NCBI RefSeq assembly: GCF_001995985.1
Contig: NZ_MUFC01000005.1
Location: 120,691-184,690 of the forward strand
Length of the DNA: 64,000 bases
From: Salinivibrio sharmensis
Lineage (GTDB): Bacteria; Pseudomonadota; Gammaproteobacteria; Enterobacterales; Vibrionaceae
Direction: 5' to 3'
Part shown: piece by piece, positions 18,941 through 28,989 of the stretch
Layout: every line of letters begins with the position of its first letter
Numbering within the stretch: position 1 is the first letter of the stretch
Program-made: the position numbers and the translations under genes
The notes under the pieces: generated by a model
Databases searched by the model: none
Told to the model about the DNA's origin: nothing
What the model saw: the letters and a program-made list of their open reading frames with translations, nothing else

Positions 18941-19984
18941 ATGACACAAACAACCATGAAAGCCTTGGCCAAGCTCAAAGCCGAGCCTGGCATTTGGATG
19001 ACCGAGACAGAGCTTCCCGAGCTGGGTCACAACGATTTGCTGATCAAAATTCGTAAAACCGCTATTTGTGGCACCGATGTGCACATTTATAAGTGGGATG
19101 AATGGTCGCAAAATACCATCCCTGTGCCGATGGTGGTCGGCCACGAATATGTGGGTGAAGTGGTCGGCATTGGCCAGGAGGTACGCGGCTTCTCATTAGG
19201 TGATCGCGTATCGGGTGAAGGCCATATCACCTGTGGGCATTGCCGGAATTGCCGTGGTGGCCGTACTCACTTATGCCGCAATACGGTCGGGGTGGGCGTC
19301 AACCGTGAAGGCGCATTTGCCGAGTACTTGGTTATTCCTGCTTACAATGCGTTCAAAATCCCGGATGAGATCTCGGATGACTTAGCCTCGATTTTTGACC
19401 CGTTTGGTAATGCGGTCCATACCGCACTGTCATTTGATTTGGTGGGTGAAGACGTGCTGATCACCGGCGCAGGACCGATTGGCATCATGGCCGCTGCGGT
19501 AGCGCGTCATATTGGGGCGCGTCATGTGGTGATCACCGATGTGAATGAATATCGCCTCGAGCTTGCCCGCAAAATGGGTGTCACGCGCGCGGTCAATGTG
19601 GCTGAGTCCTCTCTGGAATCGGTGATGGAAGAGCTGGGCATGACGGAAGGCTTTGATGTTGGTTTAGAAATGTCCGGCGTCCCCGCGGCGTTCAATAGCA
19701 TGCTGACGGCCATGAACCATGGCGGTAACATTGCGCTTCTTGGCATCCCACCAAGTGATATGGGCATTGATTGGAACCAGGTGATTTTTAAAGGCTTGGT
19801 CATCAAAGGGATCTATGGCCGAGAGATGTTCGAAACCTGGTACAAAATGGCATCGCTAATCCAATCTGGCTTGGATTTAACCCCGATCATCACCCACCAC
19901 TATAACGTGGATGACTTCCAACAAGGGTTTGATGTGATGTGCTCAGGGCAATCCGGCAAGGTGATCCTCGATTGGCAAGACTAA
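18941..19984 (+). CDS. tdh: L-threonine 3-dehydrogenase
   Basis: 347 residues from ATG 18941, four bases after the kbl stop; an internal ATG at 18956 would give the E. coli-like MKALAKLK start but has no ribosome site. It oxidises threonine to 2-amino-3-ketobutyrate with NAD. Zinc ligands are present: CGTD, GHE and the [15 protein letters not shown] cluster. The nucleotide-binding [10 protein letters not shown] segment is intact. It ends with a shared terminator facing envC. Confidence 0.96.
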   Translation: MTQTTMKALAKLKAEPGIWMTETELPELGHNDLLIKIRKTAICGTDVHIYKWDEWSQNTIPVPMVVGHEYVGEVVGIGQEVRGFSLGDRVSGEGHITCGHCRNCRGGRTHLCRNTVGVGVNREGAFAEYLVIPAYNAFKIPDEISDDLASIFDPFGNAVHTALSFDLVGEDVLITGAGPIGIMAAAVARHIGARHVVITDVNEYRLELARKMGVTRAVNVAESSLESVMEELGMTEGFDVGLEMSGVPAAFNSMLTAMNHGGNIALLGIPPSDMGIDWNQVIFKGLVIKGIYGREMFETWYKMASLIQSGLDLTPIITHHYNVDDFQQGFDVMCSGQSGKVILDWQD

Positions 19985-20038
19985 TACCCGATAGCCGAAA
20001 CCATGTTTAGTCGTGTTGATGCGCGCTAGGCACCACTG

Positions 20039-20068
20039 AAAACGCCCGCCTACTTGGTGGGCGTTTTT
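20039..20068. terminator. bidirectional terminator between tdh and envC
   Basis: ACGCCCGCC, loop TACTT, GGTGGGCGT (one G-T pair) with A-run before and T-run after, so it can act on both strands. It lies between the tdh stop and the envC stop. Confidence 0.85.
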
Positions 20069-21200
20069 AATCTAGCCAAGGCATGGGGTTGGTGGTGTTG
20101 CCCTTGCGGCGAATTTCGAAATATAGAGAAGGAGTGGATTGTCCACCGCTGTCGCCCACCAAGGCGATAGGCTCACCGGCGGTGACGGTATCACCCACGT
20201 CCTTGAGCAAGGCTTGGTTATAGCCATATAAGGTCATGTCGCCTTTACCGTGATCGACGGCAATCAAAAGCCCATAACCACGTAACCAGCTAGACAGCAC
20301 CACTTTGCCGGCATGCGCGGCCTTGACCTCGGTGCCGCGCTTGGCACCAATCACAATACCATTCCATGACACTTCACCGGATTGGCGCTCGCCAAAGCGG
20401 TGTAGCAACTTGCCTTTGGTCGGCCAACGCAATTTTCCCTTGGCTTTGCCGATGCCCGCCATTTTCACTTGTGCGCGCCGTGCGGCAGCGGCGATCTGCT
20501 CTTGCAGACGTTGCTTGTTGGCCTTGAGCTCGGCTAAGTAAGCGTTGTCGCTGGCAATTTTAGCCCGGATTTTTTTCGCGGTTTGGCTTTGCGAGGTTTG
20601 CTCACGCTCTAGTGCATGTTTTTTCTCAGTTAGCTCATCGATCAGACTGGCTTGTTTGGCACGTTGTTGATTAAGTTGGTGAGCGGTGAGTTGGTAATCG
20701 GTACGGTTGGCTGCCAAAGATTCGATTGCTTCTTGCATGGTACTGGCAAGTACCTCGGCGTAACGCGTCAGGCGGTCAAGCTTCGCTGGGGACTCTTGGC
20801 TCAGTAGGCGCTTAAGCTGGTCGTGCTCGCCTTGGCGGTATTGGGCATCGATTAATTCAGCCAACTGTGCCTGCTGGGCAATCATCTCTTGCTTAAGTCG
20901 GGCCTGCTTTTTCGTCAAACGTGTTATTTGGTCATCGGTCTGCTGCAGGGTTTGCTGAGCTTGACGAATCCGTTTAGACAAGACGTCAATGCGTTTCGAC
21001 TGTGCTTTTAGATCGCTCTGTAACGTATTGAGTTTTTTGTTGTGGGCCGCCAATTGCGATTGCTGGCGGGCAATTTCATTGCTCACCCCCTCTAGCTCAG
21101 AGTTAGCATGGGCAGCGCCAACTAACAGGCAGAGAAAAACGCCAGTGCATAATGCACTGGCGCGGAGGGTTTGGCTTAAGCGTGTTCGTTTCTCCCGCAT
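20067..21200 (-). CDS. envC: murein hydrolase activator EnvC (degenerate LytM/M23 protein)
   Basis: 377 residues. A signal peptide spans about residues 1-32 (cleavage after AHA). A long coiled coil rich in Q, K and L follows (about 35-240), then a C-terminal LytM domain (about 265-377). The metal ligands of active M23 peptidases are absent: NGIVIGAKRG replaces H-x-G-x-D and YFEIRRKG replaces H-x-H. EnvC therefore acts as an activator of AmiA/AmiB amidases at the division site in the periplasm. It starts 7 bases after gpmI and is co-transcribed with it. Confidence 0.93.
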   Translation of the reverse strand: MREKRTRLSQTLRASALCTGVFLCLLVGAAHANSELEGVSNEIARQQSQLAAHNKKLNTLQSDLKAQSKRIDVLSKRIRQAQQTLQQTDDQITRLTKKQARLKQEMIAQQAQLAELIDAQYRQGEHDQLKRLLSQESPAKLDRLTRYAEVLASTMQEAIESLAANRTDYQLTAHQLNQQRAKQASLIDELTEKKHALEREQTSQSQTAKKIRAKIASDNAYLAELKANKQRLQEQIAAAARRAQVKMAGIGKAKGKLRWPTKGKLLHRFGERQSGEVSWNGIVIGAKRGTEVKAAHAGKVVLSSWLRGYGLLIAVDHGKGDMTLYGYNQALLKDVGDTVTAGEPIALVGDSGGQSTPSLYFEIRRKGNTTNPMPWLD

Positions 21201-21207
21201 GGGGGGA

Positions 21208-22746
21208 TTATTTCAGATCGAACAGTGGCTTGCCAGTCATCTCTTCAGGAATCTCCATCCCAGTCAAAGCCAGCATGGTCGGTGCCAGATCAGACAGTTT
21301 CCCGCCTTCTTTCAAGCTTACTGGCTGACTTCCCACATACATCAGCGGTACCGGCAGGTTGGTGTGTGCCGTGTAAGCACCGCCAGTCTCTTCGTTGACC
21401 ATCATCTCTGCGTTACCGTGATCAGCGGTGATCAGCATCTGGCCATCCACTTCTTTAATGGCTTCCAACACTCGGCCAATGCAGTGATCAACGGCTTCAC
21501 AAGCTTTCACCGCAGCGTCATACACCCCAGTGTGACCTACCATGTCACCGTTTGGATAGTTACAGATGATCATGTCGAACTTGCCAGATTTAATCGCATC
21601 AACCAGTTTATCGGTCAGCTCTTCAGAGCTCATTTCTGGTTGCAGATCATAGGTAGCGACTTTTGGTGAGGCGACCAAGGCACGTTCTTCGCCTTCAAAC
21701 ACGGTCTCGATACCGCCGTTGAAGAAGAAGGTCACGTGTGCGTACTTCTCGGTTTCGGAGATGCGCAGCTGGGTTTTACCGGTTTTCGACAGCCACTCAC
21801 CCAAGGTGTTGGACAAGCTCTCTGGTGGAAAGGCGACCGTGGTATCGATGTCGGCGGCGTATTCTGTCAGCATCACAAAGTCAGACAGCTCAGCGTATTT
21901 CTTACGTGTAAAGCCATCAAAATCCGGCATAAAGGCGCGGGTCATTTGACGGGCACGGTCGGCACGGAAGTTCATGAAAACAACCGCATCGCCATCGTTG
22001 ATGGTCGCTTTGTTGTCACCGACACGGTAAATTTCCGTTGGCGCGACAAATTCATCATTTTCTTCTCGGGCGTACGCAGCCTCTAGTCCCTCAACGGCGC
22101 TGGTCGCGGTGAACTCACCTTGTGCTTGGGTAAGCAGGTCATAAGCGCGCTCGACACGGTCCCAGTTGTTGTCACGGTCCATGGCGTAGTAGCGACCAAC
22201 CAGTGATGCGGTACGGCCTTTACCCAGCTTTTCAAACAGGGCATCGAAGCGCTCTAGCGATGCTTTTGCACTGCGTGGCGGCGTATCACGGCCATCCAGG
22301 AAGCAGTGTAGATAAATCTGATCGGCGCCACGTTCTGCCGCCAGTTCAACCATCGCGGCAATATGATCTTCATGGCTGTGTACACCGCCTGGTGACATCA
22401 GGCCCATGATGTGCACGGCTTTGCCTTTATCGACGGCTTTATCAACGGCAGCTGTCAGCGCTGGGGTTTGGTTAAACTCACCATCGGCAATGGATTTGGC
22501 AATACGGGTCAAATCTTGATAAACCACGCGGCCGGCGCCAATGTTGACATGGCCAACTTCTGAGTTACCCATTTGTCCATCAGGCAGACCTACATCGAAA
22601 CCTGAAGCAGAGATCAGGGTGCTGTTATCGGCCATGAGGCTGTCGATCACAGGGGTGTTGGCGTTGGTGATAGCATTATCACTTTGAGGGTCGCGATAAC
22701 CCCAGCCATCGAGAATCACCAGTGCAAGTGGTTTTTTCGCAGACAT
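21208..22746 (-). CDS. gpmI: 2,3-bisphosphoglycerate-independent phosphoglycerate mutase
   Basis: 512 residues from [16 protein letters not shown], with AGAGGA before the start; an open extension to 22797 is not family-like. A manganese enzyme of glycolysis, it interconverts 3- and 2-phosphoglycerate. The phosphoserine nucleophile is Ser62 in [17 protein letters not shown], and alkaline-phosphatase-fold metal motifs such as DGRDTPP and TADHGNAE are present. It is the first gene of a gpmI-envC unit. Overlapping palindromes sit immediately upstream. Confidence 0.97.
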   Translation of the reverse strand: MSAKKPLALVILDGWGYRDPQSDNAITNANTPVIDSLMADNSTLISASGFDVGLPDGQMGNSEVGHVNIGAGRVVYQDLTRIAKSIADGEFNQTPALTAAVDKAVDKGKAVHIMGLMSPGGVHSHEDHIAAMVELAAERGADQIYLHCFLDGRDTPPRSAKASLERFDALFEKLGKGRTASLVGRYYAMDRDNNWDRVERAYDLLTQAQGEFTATSAVEGLEAAYAREENDEFVAPTEIYRVGDNKATINDGDAVVFMNFRADRARQMTRAFMPDFDGFTRKKYAELSDFVMLTEYAADIDTTVAFPPESLSNTLGEWLSKTGKTQLRISETEKYAHVTFFFNGGIETVFEGEERALVASPKVATYDLQPEMSSEELTDKLVDAIKSGKFDMIICNYPNGDMVGHTGVYDAAVKACEAVDHCIGRVLEAIKEVDGQMLITADHGNAEMMVNEETGGAYTAHTNLPVPLMYVGSQPVSLKEGGKLSDLAPTMLALTGMEIPEEMTGKPLFDLK

Positions 22747-23223
22747 GTTACGTCCTCTTAATTCAAGCAAAAGACTGACATTGGATGCCAATGACATTGG
22801 ATGTCATGGAGCAACCACTGAGGCATGGAGCCAGATTCATGGCTAGCTTCAGGACTCAGTGTGTGCGTAATTTTACAACATTTTACGGGCTGATATGTAG
22901 GCTAAGATCAATTATCCCAGCTGACAAGTTAAGCAGCAAGCCTTGGTTGACTTGCCTTCGACCCTTGACTCCCCTCATTATGGCGAAGATCGCCGCTGTG
23001 CGCGAATGGCTTGGCTCAATTTCTGCGATTGATGAAACCTTCTTTCTTTTCAAGTTATTGAGCGGAAGGTGAAAACGTGCGGACGTGCGTATGAGTGAGC
23101 AAACGCGCGATTTCGTCTCGGCAGGCTGTAAAACCATGGCGAGCAGGTTATACTCGACACCATTTTCACCCTTGATGGACTCTCGCCTTTGGCGAGACAA
23201 GCAAGCAGTATAGAGCAAAGGTT
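22747..23223. other. 477-bp gap between gpmI and yibN
   Basis: Two short open frames here (22785-23072 plus and 22883-23218 minus) lack ribosome sites and family resemblance. The gap holds the palindromes at 22779-22806 near gpmI. Near yibN there is a TATACT at 23149-23154 that could be a -10 element. Otherwise I see nothing in it. Confidence 0.5.
22779..22806. promoter_or_regulatory. adjacent palindromes upstream of gpmI
   Basis: CATTGG-ATG-CCAATG (22779-22793) and TGACAT-TGG-ATGTCA (22792-22806) are each perfect and overlap by two bases. TGACATTGGATG also occurs as a direct repeat (22776-22787 and 22792-22803). They lie 33-60 bases before the gpmI start, within its likely 5' region. The regulator is unknown. 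Confidence 0.45.
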
Positions 23224-23685
23224 ATGCAGGAATATATTGATTTTGTCTCCAACAACATGATTCTCACCCTTGTCTGGGTGGGTTTGGCGGCCGCTTTACT
23301 GATGTCGCTGATTAAACAAAAAACGGCTGCCTACAAAGTGGTCGGTCCTAATGACGCGGCGATCCTTAACAACCGAGAGAATGGGGTGTTTGTCGACATT
23401 CGTAGCCACGATGAATTTCGAGCCGGCCACATCACGGGCGCGCTTAATGTGTTACCAAGCGAAATCAAATCACAGTCGTTTGGTGAGCTTGAAAAACATA
23501 AAAATGACCCCATCATTGTGGTATGCAAAACCGGTCAAACGGCGGCTGACAGTGCCAATCAATTGGCAAAAGCTGGCTTCGAATCCGTGTATGTTCTCAA
23601 AGACGGTTTGACCTCTTGGAACGATGCCAAAATGCCACTTGTTCGCGTCAAAAGCGGTAAGGGCAAAAGCAAAAAGAAAAAGTGA
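23224..23685 (+). CDS. yibN: membrane-anchored rhodanese-like protein
   Basis: 153 residues. An N-terminal membrane segment (about 11-28) is followed by a rhodanese domain (about 40-140) with VFVDIRSHDEFRAGHI and the active-loop cysteine in VVCKTGQTA. A lysine-rich tail ends the protein. E. coli YibN lies upstream of grxC-secB-gpsA; here grxC is absent and secB follows directly. Its biochemical role is not firmly known. A GC-rich hairpin with six T residues at about 23706-23736 may end its transcript weakly. Confidence 0.9.
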   Translation: MQEYIDFVSNNMILTLVWVGLAAALLMSLIKQKTAAYKVVGPNDAAILNNRENGVFVDIRSHDEFRAGHITGALNVLPSEIKSQSFGELEKHKNDPIIVVCKTGQTAADSANQLAKAGFESVYVLKDGLTSWNDAKMPLVRVKSGKGKSKKKK

Positions 23686-23781
23686 TCCTTCACTCAATTC
23701 TCGGGCAGCCGCATGACGCGGTGGCTCGCATTTTTTAATGTGCCTGGCGCATTTGCAATTTTTAAATAAGGACGAACCATC

Positions 23782-24261
23782 ATGGCTGAAGCCGAAAACA
23801 ACCAACAAGCCGAGCAAAATTTTGCCATTCAACGCGTTTTTCTCAAGGACGTGTCTTTTGAAGCACCAAACTCTCCAGAAGTGTTCCAGCAAGATTGGGC
23901 GCCAGACGTTAACCTGGATTTGGACACGCAAAGCCGTGAGTTGGGTGAAGGCATCTATGAAGTGATCTTGCGTTTGACCGTGACGGTGAAAAACCAAGAG
24001 AGTAATGCGTTCCTGTGTGAAGTGCAGCAGGGGGGGATTTTCTCGGTATCAGGCATGGAGTCACCACAACTGGCGCATTGCCTGGGCGCGTTCTGTCCAA
24101 ACATCCTCTTCCCGTATGCGCGTGAAACGATTTCGAGCTTGGTCGTTAAAGGTACCTTCCCGCAACTGAACTTGGCACCGGTTAACTTTGATGCCTTGTT
24201 TATGAACTACCTGCAGCAGCAGGCGGGCGAGGCATCAAGCGAAGAAGACGCACAAGCATAA
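23782..24261 (+). CDS. secB: protein-export chaperone SecB
   Basis: 159 residues starting [20 protein letters not shown], with an AAGGACGAACC ribosome site. SecB is a tetrameric cytoplasmic chaperone that keeps secretory proteins unfolded and hands them to Sec[19 protein letters not shown], the [11 protein letters not shown] motif and PVNFDALF are diagnostic. It is followed closely by gpsA, a pairing conserved across gammaproteobacteria. Confidence 0.97.
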   Translation: MAEAENNQQAEQNFAIQRVFLKDVSFEAPNSPEVFQQDWAPDVNLDLDTQSRELGEGIYEVILRLTVTVKNQESNAFLCEVQQGGIFSVSGMESPQLAHCLGAFCPNILFPYARETISSLVVKGTFPQLNLAPVNFDALFMNYLQQQAGEASSEEDAQA

Positions 24262-24270
24262 GGTGTGATG

Positions 24271-25290
24271 ATGACAGATCTTGCTCCCACTCAAGATGCG
24301 GCCATTACGGTTCTGGGCGCTGGCTCTTACGGGACGGCGCTGGCGATCTCGTTGGCCAGAAATGGTGCCAACGTGGTGTTATGGGGGCACGATCCGAGTC
24401 ATGTCGCGCAGCTAGAGATTGATCGCGCCAACCATGCTTTTCTCCCCGATGTTGTATTTCCAGACTCGTTAGTGCTCTGTGCGGATCTCTCTGTTGCAGT
24501 CAATGCCAGTCGCGATTTGCTTGTGGTCGTCCCCAGCCATGTGTTTGCTGATGTACTGAGCCAAGTGCGTCCGCACTTGCGTGCCGACTCGCGTATATGT
24601 TGGGCGACCAAAGGCCTAGAACCTGAGACTGGACGCCTATTGCAAGAGGTGGCGCGGGAACAATTGGGTGACGATATTCCGCTCGCGGTTTTATCGGGTC
24701 CAACGTTTGCTAAAGAGCTCGCAGCCGGTATGCCGACCGCGATTTCTGTGGCCTCGCCCGACGCAGAGTTTGTGAGTGATTTACAAGAGACCATTCATTG
24801 CCAACACAGCTTCCGCGTCTACGGTAACCACGATTTCATTGGCATGCAGCTTGGCGGCGCGGTGAAAAACGTGATTGCGATTGGCGCCGGGATTTCCGAT
24901 GGCATTGGCTTTGGCGCCAACGCTCGCACGGCTCTTATCACGCGGGGCTTGGCGGAAATGACCCGGTTAGGCGAAGCGCTGGGAGCGTCCCGCGATACCT
25001 TTATGGGAATGGCGGGGTTAGGGGATTTAGTGCTGACGTGCACCGATAACCAGTCGCGCAACCGTCGCTTTGGTCTAGCGTTAGGCCAGGGTGAGGACGT
25101 ACAAGGTGCCCAAGATAACATCGGCCAAGTGGTCGAAGGATATCGCAACACCAAAGAAGTATGGGCACTGGCCCAGCGTGCGGGAGTTGAAATGCCCATC
25201 GTCGAGCAGATTTACCAGGTGCTGTATCAAGGCAAACTGGCCCATCATGCTGCGCGAGATTTGCTGGCACGAGACAAAAAGTCCGAATAA
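24271..25290 (+). CDS. gpsA: glycerol-3-phosphate dehydrogenase [NAD(P)+]
   Basis: 339 residues from ATG 24271, equal to E. coli; GTG 24265 and ATG 24268 are possible alternatives just before it. It reduces dihydroxyacetone phosphate to sn-glycerol 3-phosphate for phospholipid synthesis. The N-terminal dinucleotide motif [12 protein letters not shown] and the [17 protein letters not shown] substrate region are clear. It starts 9 bases after secB and is followed by a terminator. Confidence 0.96.
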   Translation: MTDLAPTQDAAITVLGAGSYGTALAISLARNGANVVLWGHDPSHVAQLEIDRANHAFLPDVVFPDSLVLCADLSVAVNASRDLLVVVPSHVFADVLSQVRPHLRADSRICWATKGLEPETGRLLQEVAREQLGDDIPLAVLSGPTFAKELAAGMPTAISVASPDAEFVSDLQETIHCQHSFRVYGNHDFIGMQLGGAVKNVIAIGAGISDGIGFGANARTALITRGLAEMTRLGEALGASRDTFMGMAGLGDLVLTCTDNQSRNRRFGLALGQGEDVQGAQDNIGQVVEGYRNTKEVWALAQRAGVEMPIVEQIYQVLYQGKLAHHAARDLLARDKKSE

Positions 25291-25310
25291 CAGCAAAGAC
25301 GAACAGAGTA

Positions 25311-25342
25311 ACGCGCGTGGTGAGAACCGCGCGTTTTTTTTA
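25311..25342 (+). terminator. terminator of secB-gpsA
   Basis: ACGCGCG (25311-25317) pairs with CGCGCGT (25328-25334) around a 10-base loop and is followed by eight T residues. cysE therefore probably has its own promoter in the short gap that remains. Confidence 0.85.
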
Positions 25343-25396
25343 TACACTGGCGTGGGGCGGTGTTGTCGCCTGAGTGGTAGATCATTTGGGATAAGG

Positions 25397-26239
25397 ATGA
25401 AGGCAGTGAATCAGGCTAAAAAACAATGCCAACAAGATCGTGTCTGGCAAGCAGTGAAAAAAGAAGCGCGCGAGCATTCAGAGCGTGAGCCGATGTTGGC
25501 GAGTTTTTACCACGCCACCATTATTAAGCACGACAATTTAGCCAGCGCATTGAGTTATATTCTCGCCAACAAGCTTTCCACGCCCTCGATGCCCTCAATG
25601 GCGGTGCGAGAGGTGATAGAAGAAGTCTATGCTAACGATGCTTGCGTGGCGGAATCCGCCGCGTGTGATATCTGTGCCACCGTTGAGCGCGATCCGGCTG
25701 TCGAATTGTATTCAACGCCACTTTTGTACTTAAAAGGCTTTCATGCGTTGCAAGGCTTTCGGGTTGCGAACTGGCTATGGCGTCAAGGACGAAAAGAGTT
25801 GGCCACCTACTTACAAAACCAAATTTCGGTGACCAGCCAAGTGGATGTTCATCCAGCGGCCTGTATTGGTCGTGGCATTATGTTTGACCACGCCACGGGT
25901 ATTGTTATCGGTGAAACCGCAGTCATTGAAGACAATGTGTCTATTCTCCAAGATGTCACCTTGGGCGGCACCGGCAAAGAGGGCGGCGACCGCCATCCGA
26001 AGATCCGTACGGGCGTGATGATCGGTGCCGGGGCGAAAATTCTGGGTAATATTGATATTGGTGAGGGAGCGAAAATTGGCTCCTGTTCTGTGGTGCTTAA
26101 CCCCGTACCGCCTCACACCACGGTGGCTGGCGTACCGGCAAAGATTGTGGGTCGACCCAGCTCGCACATGCCATCGCTGGATATGGATCAAGAGTTTAAT
26201 GGCTCGCATAAGACATTTATCTCGGGAGATGGGATATAG
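25397..26239 (+). CDS. cysE: serine O-acetyltransferase
   Basis: 280 residues from ATG 25397; a GTG at 25406 is better spaced from the AAGG site and would give 277 residues. The upstream open frame overlaps gpsA and is not family-like. The enzyme acetylates serine for cysteine synthesis. The N-terminal helical domain (PMLASFYHATI) is followed by the left-handed beta-helix hexapeptide repeats, with catalytic HPAACIGRG and DHATGIVIGETA. A 15-bp tandem repeat starts within its stop codon. Confidence 0.95.
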   Translation: MKAVNQAKKQCQQDRVWQAVKKEAREHSEREPMLASFYHATIIKHDNLASALSYILANKLSTPSMPSMAVREVIEEVYANDACVAESAACDICATVERDPAVELYSTPLLYLKGFHALQGFRVANWLWRQGRKELATYLQNQISVTSQVDVHPAACIGRGIMFDHATGIVIGETAVIEDNVSILQDVTLGGTGKEGGDRHPKIRTGVMIGAGAKILGNIDIGEGAKIGSCSVVLNPVPPHTTVAGVPAKIVGRPSSHMPSLDMDQEFNGSHKTFISGDGI

Positions 26240-26283
26240 CGCGGCTTGCATAAGCGCGGCTTGCATAAGTGCGGCTTGCGTAA
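26239..26283. repeat. three-copy 15-bp tandem repeat after cysE
   Basis: Two identical units GCGCGGCTTGCATAA (26239-26253 and 26254-26268) are followed by a third with two changes (26269-26283). The first unit shares its first base with the cysE stop codon. The period is a multiple of three, but no coding role is apparent. Strand slippage could change copy number between strains. Confidence 0.85.
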
Positions 26284-26316
26284 GTGTGGGCCTCATCCAA
26301 GCCATCTCAGAATAAA

Positions 26317-26340
26317 AAACGGAGCCGTCAGGCTCCGTTT
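26317..26340. terminator. bidirectional terminator between cysE and pfkA
   Basis: ACGGAGCC, loop GTCA, GGCTCCGT is flanked by A-run on one side and T residues on the other. It can serve both converging genes. Confidence 0.85.
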
Positions 26341-26368
26341 TGTTATGCATAAATCATGATGCCGCTAT

Positions 26369-27331
26369 TTAGAACAGCTTTTCGGCGACTTCGTATAAAT
26401 CATCGCGGAATGGGCGCTTCATGTTTTCAATCGCATCGATGATGTCGTGGTGCACCATTTTGTCATTCTGAATACCGACACAACGACCACCTTCACCTTG
26501 TTGCAGAAGGTCAACGGCGTAAGCACCCATGCGCGAGGCAAGAATGCGGTCAAAGGCGCCAGGCTGGCCGCCACGTTGAATATGACCAAGAATGGTCGCG
26601 CGTGTTTCGCGGCCGGTTTCTGTCTCGATGAACTTCGCGAGTTCATTGGCGTCGGTCATCAGCTCAGTAATTGCGATAATCGCGTGTTTCTTACCTTTGT
26701 AGATGCCTTCTTTAACCTTGGCGAGAAGCTTGTCTTTATCCAAGCCGATCTCTGGGGTGATGATGTATTCACAGCCACCGGCAATTGATGCCATCAGGGT
26801 CAGATCTCCGCAATGGCGTCCCATCACCTCAACAATTGAGATACGTTGGTGAGAAGATGAGGTGTCGCGCAAGCGGTCAATCGCATCAATCACGGTGTTC
26901 ATCGCCGTCATGTAGCCGATGGTATAATCCGTACCGGCGACGTCGTTGTCGATGGTGCCAGGTAAGCCGATGCAGGGGTAGCCCATTTCGGTGAGCTTTT
27001 TTGCCCCCATAAAGGAGCCATCGCCGCCGATCACAACCAAGGCGTCGATGCCGTGCATCTTCAGATTTTGGATCGCTTGCTCACGGACTTTCTCTTCGGC
27101 AAACTCAGGAAAACGTGCCGAGCCTAAAAACGTCCCGCCACGGTTAATCACATCGGAAACACTGGTGCGGTTGAGGCGCTCAATACGGTTTTGATGCAGA
27201 CCGAGAAAGCCATCATAAATACCATACACTTCTAAGCCTTCGCTGAGCGCGCTGCGAACCACACCGCGAATCGCTGCGTTCATACCTGGCGCATCACCGC
27301 CACTGGTCAAAACACCAATTTTTCTAACCAT
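26369..27331 (-). CDS. pfkA: 6-phosphofructokinase (ATP-dependent)
   Basis: 320 residues, the E. coli PfkA length, starting [20 protein letters not shown]. It phosphorylates fructose 6-phosphate in glycolysis. GGDGSFMGA (ATP site) and PGTIDNDV (catalytic Asp) are present. A HexR-type palindrome lies about 110 bases upstream. It ends at a terminator shared with cysE. Confidence 0.97.
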   Translation of the reverse strand: MVRKIGVLTSGGDAPGMNAAIRGVVRSALSEGLEVYGIYDGFLGLHQNRIERLNRTSVSDVINRGGTFLGSARFPEFAEEKVREQAIQNLKMHGIDALVVIGGDGSFMGAKKLTEMGYPCIGLPGTIDNDVAGTDYTIGYMTAMNTVIDAIDRLRDTSSSHQRISIVEVMGRHCGDLTLMASIAGGCEYIITPEIGLDKDKLLAKVKEGIYKGKKHAIIAITELMTDANELAKFIETETGRETRATILGHIQRGGQPGAFDRILASRMGAYAVDLLQQGEGGRCVGIQNDKMVHHDIIDAIENMKRPFRDDLYEVAEKLF

Positions 27332-27442
27332 GGTTACCCTCTAACTGTTCGTCACTTATTTCGTGCCGATTGCGGTAATGGCAACCTGCTTGCCCCAGTG
27401 AACCCGCAATGACGATCGCTTAAACTGTAATTTTCCTACTTC

Positions 27443-27457
27443 TGTAATAGTATTACA
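27443..27457. promoter_or_regulatory. candidate HexR operator upstream of pfkA
   Basis: TGTAATAGTATTACA is a perfect 15-bp palindrome with a one-base centre. It fits the HexR consensus TGTAAT-N3-ATTACA reported for Shewanella and related gammaproteobacteria, where HexR controls central carbon genes. The site lies 112 bases before the pfkA start. Confidence 0.65.
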
Positions 27458-27517
27458 ATTGCTATAGGAAAAAAGTTGATACATGTCAGCCCGATGAGCT
27501 TTTGTTCATGCCATCAA

Positions 27518-28408
27518 TCACGCTTTTGCCTCTTTTGGCACCACGGATTTAGGGTCTTGATGAATGATCACATCCGCCCCGGGAAAGGCGACGAGCAATC
27601 TATCTTCCACTTCATCGGCGATAGTATGTGCATCCACTAAGGGTAGCTCGTCATCCAGCTCTATGTGTAATTGGATAAACTTTGTCATGCCCGCCTGACG
27701 AGTGCGCAATTGATGAATGCCGTGCACCCCTACCACTGAGCTCGAGAGCACAGCAATTTTTTCTTGTTCTTCAAGCGGTAACTGCCTGTCGAGCAGTGAT
27801 TGGATGGCCTCGTAAGCCATTTTAAGTGCTTGCGATAAGATAAACAGACTGATCGCAATCGCGAACCAGGCGTCGGCTTGCGCCCAGCCGTACCAGCTGA
27901 GGCCAAGCGCAATAATAATCGCAATGTTCATCAATAAATCAGATTGGTAATGAAGCGCATCGGCGGCGATGGCGGGGCTGGCGGTTTTACGGATCACCCA
28001 CTTTTGGAATAGCACTAAACCCAGCGTGAGTACTGTCGCCCCGACACTGACCGCGACCCCAAGCTCGGGGGCAGCAATCGGCACGGGTTTGAACAAACGT
28101 TCGAGTCCGCTAAGCAGCAAGAATGAGGCGGAACCGACAATAAATGTTGATTGTGCGAGGGCTGCCAATGATTCCGCTTTACCATGACCAAAGCTGTGTT
28201 CACTATCAGCCGGCTGTACTGCATACCGCACCACGACTAAGTTGGTGAGCGAGGCGAGCAAATCGAGCAATGAGTCAACAAAGGAGGCCAGCACACTGAC
28301 CGAGCCGGTGAGCCACCAAGCGATGAGTTTGGCTAATAGGAGAAGGGTCGCCACACAGGTGGCTGCCCACGCCGCGGCTTCGACCCAAAACGCATACTTT
28401 TTTGTCAT
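27518..28408 (-). CDS. fieF: cation-efflux pump FieF (CDF family, iron/zinc)
   Basis: 296 residues starting [15 protein letters not shown]. Six hydrophobic segments in about residues 10-210 and a cytoplasmic C-terminal domain match CDF transporters. Metal-site motifs DSLLD in helix 2 and HYQSD in helix 5 are the D-x3-D and H-x3-D ligands, and HSFGHGKAE is a cytoplasmic loop signature. It exports divalent metal using proton exchange. It lies next to cpxP and cpxRA, as in many enterics. Confidence 0.94.
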   Translation of the reverse strand: MTKKYAFWVEAAAWAATCVATLLLLAKLIAWWLTGSVSVLASFVDSLLDLLASLTNLVVVRYAVQPADSEHSFGHGKAESLAALAQSTFIVGSASFLLLSGLERLFKPVPIAAPELGVAVSVGATVLTLGLVLFQKWVIRKTASPAIAADALHYQSDLLMNIAIIIALGLSWYGWAQADAWFAIAISLFILSQALKMAYEAIQSLLDRQLPLEEQEKIAVLSSSVVGVHGIHQLRTRQAGMTKFIQLHIELDDELPLVDAHTIADEVEDRLLVAFPGADVIIHQDPKSVVPKEAKA

Positions 28409-28485
28409 ACAGAGGGCAGTCGGTTAATCAACACTGCCCTCAAGTATATATGCCATTGACGGCAAACGTATGACACGGCGCAGGT

Positions 28486-28941
28486 TTAGCGCCAACAGTC
28501 ACCTTTTTGACCCGACTGGTGATGCCCCCCTTTGCCACGGTGACCGTGACCGCGCTGATCCCGTTTTTCCATCATCGCATCACAAAAGGCGCTTTGTTGC
28601 TCAGGTGTCAGTACTTGCAACATGGCGTGTTGGTGACGAGCGTGAGCCAAACGACGCTCAAGCTTAGGTTGTGACTGAGACGCCAAGAGATCGCGCACCG
28701 CTGCTTCATCAAACGTCTCTTGGGTGAGCAGTGTATGCATGTTGGTATGGAAGTCGCCTCGTGCTTGTTGGCGCTGGGCACGGTAGTCATCTCGCAATGC
28801 TTCAAGCTGCGTCTTTTGCTCAGCGGTCAAATCCAGGTCACGCCACATACCGCGGTCCATGCCACCGCCAAAGTGCGGAGCAGCCAAGGTGGGAAGGGTT
28901 ACTGCTGCAAGTGCCAAGCCAATGGTCAAGCGTTTCATCAT
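28486..28941 (-). CDS. cpxP: CpxP-like periplasmic LTXXQ-motif protein
   Basis: 151 residues, start at 28941 or the adjacent ATG at 28938, with AAAGGAG upstream. A signal peptide (about 1-20, TLPTLAA) precedes a helical domain with two LTxxQ motifs (LTAEQ and LTPEQ). The C-terminus is rich in His, Gly and Lys. CpxP restrains the sensor CpxA and helps degrade misfolded periplasmic proteins. The divergent position opposite cpxRA with a CpxR box between them supports the call. The His-rich tail might bind metal, which is speculative. Confidence 0.85.
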   Translation of the reverse strand: MMKRLTIGLALAAVTLPTLAAPHFGGGMDRGMWRDLDLTAEQKTQLEALRDDYRAQRQQARGDFHTNMHTLLTQETFDEAAVRDLLASQSQPKLERRLAHARHQHAMLQVLTPEQQSAFCDAMMEKRDQRGHGHRGKGGHHQSGQKGDCWR

Positions 28942-28989
28942 CTTTCTCCTTTAGTGGATTGTTTACCCTGTTAGCCTACGTGCTGGGAT

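Noticed and set aside
22785-23218. Two opposite small open frames in the gpmI-yibN gap
   Set aside because: Neither has a ribosome site or recognisable protein features, and they overlap each other.
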